Shown one piece after another: positions 20,993 to 24,696 of a stretch of DNA of 24,696 bases; positions within the stretch are counted from its first letter, which is position 1; every line of letters begins with the position of its first letter. The translations under genes and the position numbers were made by a program. Location of the stretch: contig DASRCB010000144.1 of NCBI GenBank assembly GCA_035653295.1, positions 1-24,696 of the forward strand, given 5' to 3'. The stretch is from DASRCB01 sp035653295. Lineage in GTDB: Bacteria; Acidobacteriota; Terriglobia; Bryobacterales; Bryobacteraceae. Below the pieces are notes generated by a model that was not told the DNA's origin, made no database searches, and saw nothing but the letters and a program-made list of their open reading frames with translations.

Positions 20993-21765
20993 TGCGCTCT
21001 TTCCGGCGCGGCCTCCGCGGCGCTGGCAACCGGCGCGGGCCGGCGATAATCGCCGCGCGACAGGTGCTTCTCGAGCAGCGCGTAGAGAACGATGAAGAGG
21101 TACCGGCTGCCCATCTCGCGCAGCTTCAGCTTGGAGATGCCGGTCGCTCGATTGCGCCACGAAATCGGAATTACGGTGTAGCTGTAGCCGCGCACGGTGG
21201 CTTTCAGCGGCATTTCGACCGTCAGATTGAAGTGCGCCGAAAGAAGCGGCTGGAGCCCTTCGATGACGTTCCGCCGATAGCACTTGAACGCGTTGGTGAC
21301 GTCGTTCAGCCGGAGCCCGAACAGCGCGGCGATAAACCAGTTCGCCAGCCGATTGATGATCAGCTTGTGCAGCGGATAGCCCTCGACCGACCCGCCGCGG
21401 ACGAATCGCGATCCGAACACGCACTCCGCCCCCTGCTCCAGCGCGCGATAGTAGCGCACCAGATCGCCCGGCGAGTCGGAATTGTCGGCCATCATGACGG
21501 CGACCGCGTCGCCAGTGAACGAGCGCAGACCAGCGCGCACGGCGTAGCCGAAACCGTGTGGGCCGGCGTTGCGCAGCAGGCGCACCTGCGGATACCGCTC
21601 GGCCATGTCGCGGACCGTCTCCGCGGTTCCGTCAGTGCTGCCGTCATCCACCACGAGAATCTCGCCGGGGATGCGCTCTTGTTCCAGCATCGAGACAACA
21701 GCAGCAACGGTCGAGCCGATGCATCCGGCTTCGTTGCGCGCGGGAATGACCACCGAGAGCTTCAC
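20974..21765 (-). CDS. Family 2 glycosyltransferase, polyprenyl-phosphate-sugar synthase-like
   Basis: A 263-residue GT-A fold enzyme of the DPM1/polyprenyl-phosphate glycosyltransferase type. It starts with SVVIPARNEAGCIGSTV and has VVDDGSTDGT for nucleotide binding. MMADNSDSPGD stands in the place of the metal-binding DxD, here an acidic D-N-S-D. NDVTNAFKCYRR and ISWRNRATGISKLKLREM are typical of the acceptor side. A hydrophobic stretch near residue 220 (LFIVLYALL) may dock it to the membrane. The start is a GTG one base after the upstream TAA. Such enzymes transfer a sugar to undecaprenyl phosphate, giving the donor that GT-C enzymes use outside the membrane. This fits the adjacent membrane proteins. 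Confidence 0.88.
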   Translation of the reverse strand: MKLSVVIPARNEAGCIGSTVAAVVSMLEQERIPGEILVVDDGSTDGTAETVRDMAERYPQVRLLRNAGPHGFGYAVRAGLRSFTGDAVAVMMADNSDSPGDLVRYYRALEQGAECVFGSRFVRGGSVEGYPLHKLIINRLANWFIAALFGLRLNDVTNAFKCYRRNVIEGLQPLLSAHFNLTVEMPLKATVRGYSYTVIPISWRNRATGISKLKLREMGSRYLFIVLYALLEKHLSRGDYRRPAPVASAAEAAPERAQCQTTF

Positions 21766-21766
21766 G

Positions 21767-22849
21767 TTACGCTCTGCACGCGTCCACGGCAGCCGCGCGC
21801 CGGGCGCCGCTCTCGATCAGTTGCTCGACGATGTCCCGCAGCGTGTACTGCCAGTCCCAGCCCGGATAATGCGAGCGGAACTTCGAAACATCGCTGATCC
21901 ACCACACGTGGTCGCCGGTGCGGTTCCGGTCGACGTATTTCCACCGCAGCCTGCGTCCGGCCACCTGCTCGCAGAGACTGATTGCTTCCAGCACCGAACA
22001 GTTGCTGTGCCGGCCGCCGCCGATGTTGTAGACCTCACCCGCCTTCGGCCGCCGATAGAAGTGGTAAAAGGCATTTACCAGATCGAAGCTGTGGATATTG
22101 TCCCGGACCTGTTTGCCGCCGTAGCCCAGCACCTCGTAGGGGAGGCCTCCCACGGTGCACTTCGCCAGATATGCCAGAAACCCGTGCAGCTTCGCGCCGG
22201 AGTGCGCCGGACCGGTGAGGCAGCCGCCACGAAACACGCCCGTTTTCAGGCCGAAATAGCGCCCGTACTCCTGAACCAGGATGTCGGCCGCGGTCTTGGA
22301 CACGCCGAACAGGGAATGCAGCGTCTGATCGACGCTCATGGTCTCGTCGATTCCGTTCCGATAGCGGTGCGTGGGGTCGATCTCCCAGCGCAGCTCCTGC
22401 TCGATGAGCGGCAGACGATTGGGCGTATCTCCGTAAACCTTGTTTGTAGAGGTATAGATAAAGACTGCCTGTGAGGCGTGTTTCCTTGTCGCCTCCAGCA
22501 GGTTCAGCGTCCCGTTCGCGTTTACCGAGAAGTCGGTGAAGGGGTCGCCCGCGGCCCAGTCGTGAGAAGGCTGAGCCGCGGCATGGATCACCAGTTCGAT
22601 CGAAGAGGAGTAACGGGCGAAGATCTCGTCCACGGCGCGCTGGTCGCGAATATCGATATCCAGGCTGGTATAGCGCGGAAATGTCTCGTGAAGCTGGGCT
22701 TTGCGCCAGGCGGTGGAGGCCTCGGGGCCGAAGAAGCGGGCCCGCAGGTCGTTATCGATGCCGGTGACGTCCCAGCCAAGGCGGCAAAAGAACTCTACCG
22801 CTTCCGAGCCGATGAGGCCGTTGGCCCCGGTGATGATGGCGGTGGGCAT
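21767..22849 (-). CDS. NAD-dependent epimerase/dehydratase, RfbE-like, with Phe in place of the catalytic Tyr
   Basis: An extended SDR of 360 residues. The nucleotide site is TGANGLIGS (residues 7-15), with IDNDLRARFFG after the second strand. YTSTNKVYGD, GYGGKQVRDNIHSFDLVNAF and YNIGGGRHSNCSVLEA match the CDP-paratose 2-epimerase branch. The usual YxxxK is FGVSK here: Phe181 (codon TTC at 22309-22307) and Lys185. Other active-site parts are intact, so this looks like a subfamily trait rather than decay. I recall similar SLFGxSK sequences in other bacteria. It opens the five-gene cassette, and its TAA is one base from the GT2 start. Function as an epimerase, a sugar-nucleotide binding subunit or a dehydratase without Tyr are possible. 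Confidence 0.87.
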   Translation of the reverse strand: MPTAIITGANGLIGSEAVEFFCRLGWDVTGIDNDLRARFFGPEASTAWRKAQLHETFPRYTSLDIDIRDQRAVDEIFARYSSSIELVIHAAAQPSHDWAAGDPFTDFSVNANGTLNLLEATRKHASQAVFIYTSTNKVYGDTPNRLPLIEQELRWEIDPTHRYRNGIDETMSVDQTLHSLFGVSKTAADILVQEYGRYFGLKTGVFRGGCLTGPAHSGAKLHGFLAYLAKCTVGGLPYEVLGYGGKQVRDNIHSFDLVNAFYHFYRRPKAGEVYNIGGGRHSNCSVLEAISLCEQVAGRRLRWKYVDRNRTGDHVWWISDVSKFRSHYPGWDWQYTLRDIVEQLIESGARRAAAVDACRA

Positions 22850-22944
22850 GGATATGGCCTCACCTTGTTCATCGGCAGAATGGATTCGGAGATTTAGCCA
22901 CCGAACCGCTAAACCCGCGCGGTCCTGCCGCCGATACCTCGCTT

Positions 22945-24465
22945 GTGGGCGCCACCCATCCTGGGATTCGTGTCGGCGAAGGCATACCCGCGCCGGTCTC
23001 GGCAGTCCGGCAGCCGGCGAAGGTCAGCGATGTCCCGACCCTGATCGCGGCCGCCGTCATTCTGGCCATCGTCTGGGGCCCAAGTCTGTTCTGGAGCTTC
23101 TGGGTGGACGAAGCGATCACCTGCTGGCTGGCCCACGACGGCCCGCTCTCGGCGATCGTGAAGTGGCAGCACTGGGCCGGGCACTCCATCGTCTACTCGA
23201 TTCTGGCCTCCCCGTTCGCAGGGGCGAGCGGTGCCTGGCGGGAGTTCGTTCTGCGAATCCCGACCATCGGGGCGCTGATCCTTGCCGCCTGGTTCGTTTA
23301 CCGCCTGGCGGAGGATGCGATTGGTAAAGGTTCCGGCGCCGCCTGCGCCGTACTGTTCGTTTTTCATCCCCTCACTCTGGGCATTGGCAACCAGGCGCGG
23401 CCGTACGCCTTTGCCTGGGCGGCCTTGGTCGCTTCCATGTGGGCTCTCTATCGATGGGTTTCAACCGGACAGCGGCGATACCTTGCCGGCTGGGTGATCG
23501 CTTCGGCGCTGATGTTCGAGCTGCGCATGCTGTTTGCCGTGGTTTTTGTCGCGCAGGCGGTCTACCTCGTCATGACGCTGCGCCGGCGCTGGCGCGAACT
23601 CTTCGTCGCGTGCGGCGCGTTAGCGGTTCTCCTGTTGCCGCTGCTGCCGCAGCTCCGGATGCTGCTGCACGAAGCGCCCGATCTCTCCTTTGCCGACAAG
23701 CCGCACGCCGAGGATCTTCTCGCCGCCCTGATCCCATCGCTGCTGCTGTTCGGGAGCGGCATCGCGACCCTGGCGATGCGCGTCTGCTTTCCGGCGCCGA
23801 AACATCGGCCCGTTCTGCCGGCGACGCCCTTCATGGTGCTGCTGGTGGTCTGGATGAGCTTCGGCACGGTCCTCTTCTTCTGCCTCTCGGTGCTGAGCCG
23901 CTCGCACCTGTTCGTCCCCCGTTATTATTCGTTCCTTGCTCCCGCGCAGGCTCTGCTGCTGGGCGCGGCGGGTTATGCTCTGTTCGGCCCGGCTCGCGCG
24001 GGCATGTGGTCGCTGCTGGCGATACTCGCTTCGGTCGGCAGCCCGCTCGGATGGACCAGTGCGCCACGGCATGGTCCGGAAGAACTCCGGCCCTTCATGG
24101 ACATCATTCAAGCCGAGTCGCGCGGTTCATCGCTGCCGCCGGTTTTCTTCCGCAGCGAGCAGCCCGAATCCGACGCGGGCGATTGGCGCGCCGGCATCTC
24201 CGGCGATGGCTATCTCTATTCGCCATTCGTCGTTTACCCCATGCGCAACCGGCTCCTGCCGCTTCCGTTTCACCTCACGCCGGCGATCAGGGCGCACGTG
24301 ACAGAGACCATCCGGACGGATCTGGCCACCAGCAATGAGGTCCTGTTCGTCACCCATGATGGCGGCTGGATTCCGTGGATGGCCGCGCAGATGCAGGCGG
24401 CGGGCTTTCACGCCGAAACGCGCCATCCGAACAACTTCTATGTGGTCATCTTCCGGCGCACCTGA
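22945..24465 (+). CDS. GT39/ArnT-like polytopic membrane glycosyltransferase
   Basis: A 506-residue integral membrane protein with about nine to eleven hydrophobic segments. The first periplasmic loop carries FWSFWVDEAITCWLAHDG; the DE pair matches the catalytic acidic site of GT-C enzymes of the dolichyl-phosphate-mannose/ArnT type. HWAGHSIVYSIL and the later GIGNQARPYAFAWA segment also fit that group, which transfers sugars from polyprenyl phosphate to periplasmic acceptors. The C-terminal 140 residues (from about APRHGPEELRPF) are soluble and mixed alpha/beta. The start is GTG at 22945 with no clear Shine-Dalgarno, so it is uncertain. The gene is divergent from the five-gene SDR/GT2 cassette with a 95-base gap, which suggests shared control. 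Confidence 0.8.
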   Translation: MGATHPGIRVGEGIPAPVSAVRQPAKVSDVPTLIAAAVILAIVWGPSLFWSFWVDEAITCWLAHDGPLSAIVKWQHWAGHSIVYSILASPFAGASGAWREFVLRIPTIGALILAAWFVYRLAEDAIGKGSGAACAVLFVFHPLTLGIGNQARPYAFAWAALVASMWALYRWVSTGQRRYLAGWVIASALMFELRMLFAVVFVAQAVYLVMTLRRRWRELFVACGALAVLLLPLLPQLRMLLHEAPDLSFADKPHAEDLLAALIPSLLLFGSGIATLAMRVCFPAPKHRPVLPATPFMVLLVVWMSFGTVLFFCLSVLSRSHLFVPRYYSFLAPAQALLLGAAGYALFGPARAGMWSLLAILASVGSPLGWTSAPRHGPEELRPFMDIIQAESRGSSLPPVFFRSEQPESDAGDWRAGISGDGYLYSPFVVYPMRNRLLPLPFHLTPAIRAHVTETIRTDLATSNEVLFVTHDGGWIPWMAAQMQAAGFHAETRHPNNFYVVIFRRT

Positions 24466-24552
24466 AGCATCAACTTTCCCCGGCCCGCGCGCGTCTGAAA
24501 CATAAGTGCGCAAAATTGTTGTTTTTGGCGCCGTAAACGAGCCTCAGCGTTT

Positions 24553-24558
24553 TATGAT
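24553..24558 (+). promoter_or_regulatory. Weak candidate -10 element before tolQ
   Basis: TATGAT is one mismatch from TATAAT and lies 30 bases before the tolQ ATG. No matching -35 is present at the usual distance. The 123 bases between the glycosyltransferase stop and tolQ hold no convincing terminator. Confidence 0.25.
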
Positions 24559-24588
24559 GGAACTTCGGGGAGGGAGTGAGCCGTCTCG

Positions 24589-24696
24589 ATGGAATTGCCT
24601 GTGTTTGCGGCGTTTCTGCAGCTGAGCACCTGGGATCTGGTGCGCACCGCCGGCCCCGTGGCCCGAGTGGTCATTGTGATTCTGCTGGTGTTCTCG
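24589..24696 (+). CDS. tolQ: TolQ/ExbB/MotA-type proton channel subunit, first 36 residues (cut by window edge)
   Basis: The frame opens at ATG 24589 after the purine-rich AGGGAG (24571-24576), 12 bases upstream, and stays open to the window end. The visible residues place a short amphipathic start (LQLSTWDLVRTAG) before a membrane span (VARVVIVILLVFS). This is the same layout as the TolQ N-terminus in Escherichia coli, where [21 protein letters not shown] fills this position. TolQ forms, with TolR, the proton-driven motor of the Tol-Pal system that holds the outer membrane during division, so it implies a diderm cell. ExbB is a close alternative. A downstream tolR/exbD gene would be expected just beyond the window. 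Confidence 0.7.
   Translation, partial: MELPVFAAFLQLSTWDLVRTAGPVARVVIVILLVFS

Noticed and set aside
19913..21424. 503-codon form of the SDR starting at 21424
   Set aside because: The extra N-terminal 144 residues overlap the GT2 gene and are Arg/Ala-rich noise. The ATG at 20992 directly precedes the NAD-binding motif.
22850..22944. Promoters in the divergent gap between the SDR and the GT39-like gene
   Set aside because: A promoter pair is expected, but I see no convincing -35/-10 pair or operator in these 95 bases, so none was annotated.

Overview
The window is GC-rich, densely packed bacterial DNA. It most resembles an Acidobacteriota genome of the Solibacter/Bryobacter type; this is an inference. 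The grounds are a secreted SpoIVB-S55-like protein, a class D sortase in an apparent diderm (a TolQ start is present), long secreted beta-propeller proteins, many secreted or membrane glycan genes, and a dispersed REP-like hairpin repeat. Twenty-one protein genes are supported, two of them cut by the window edges. I see no tRNA, rRNA, CRISPR array, insertion sequence or integrase.

Region 1 (1-2538, minus strand) is a tightly coupled trio: a MauE/DoxX-type membrane protein with a CxxC thioredoxin-like tail, a secreted GH10 xylanase and the start of histidine ammonia-lyase. The genes overlap by 4 bases at each junction. Region 2 (2539-8601, plus strand) opens with a divergent promoter region and runs through rpsA, an HU/IHF gene, a HIT hydrolase, der, a secreted clan GH-A glycosidase and a class D sortase.

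Region 3 (8635-17334, minus strand) reads, in transcription order, S55-like secreted protein, secreted beta-propeller protein, GT-C-type membrane protein with an extracytoplasmic C-terminal domain, 2OG-Fe(II) oxygenase with a C-terminal beta-sandwich-like domain, ECF sigma factor, and a ChrR-like cupin anti-sigma factor. Region 4 (17465-22849, minus strand) is a compact five-gene set: RfbE-like SDR, DPM1-like GT2, second RfbE-like SDR, class I methyltransferase, large polytopic membrane protein. All junctions overlap or nearly touch. A GT39-like membrane glycosyltransferase (22945-24465) is divergent from it, and a tolQ start closes the window.

Regions 3 and 4 are the most interesting part. 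Together they encode sugar-nucleotide modification, probable polyprenyl-phosphate-sugar synthesis, several candidate periplasmic glycosyl transfer proteins, an oxygenase, secreted surface proteins and a dedicated sigma/anti-sigma pair. I infer a cell-surface glycan or glycoconjugate system. Its product and substrates cannot be read from sequence alone.
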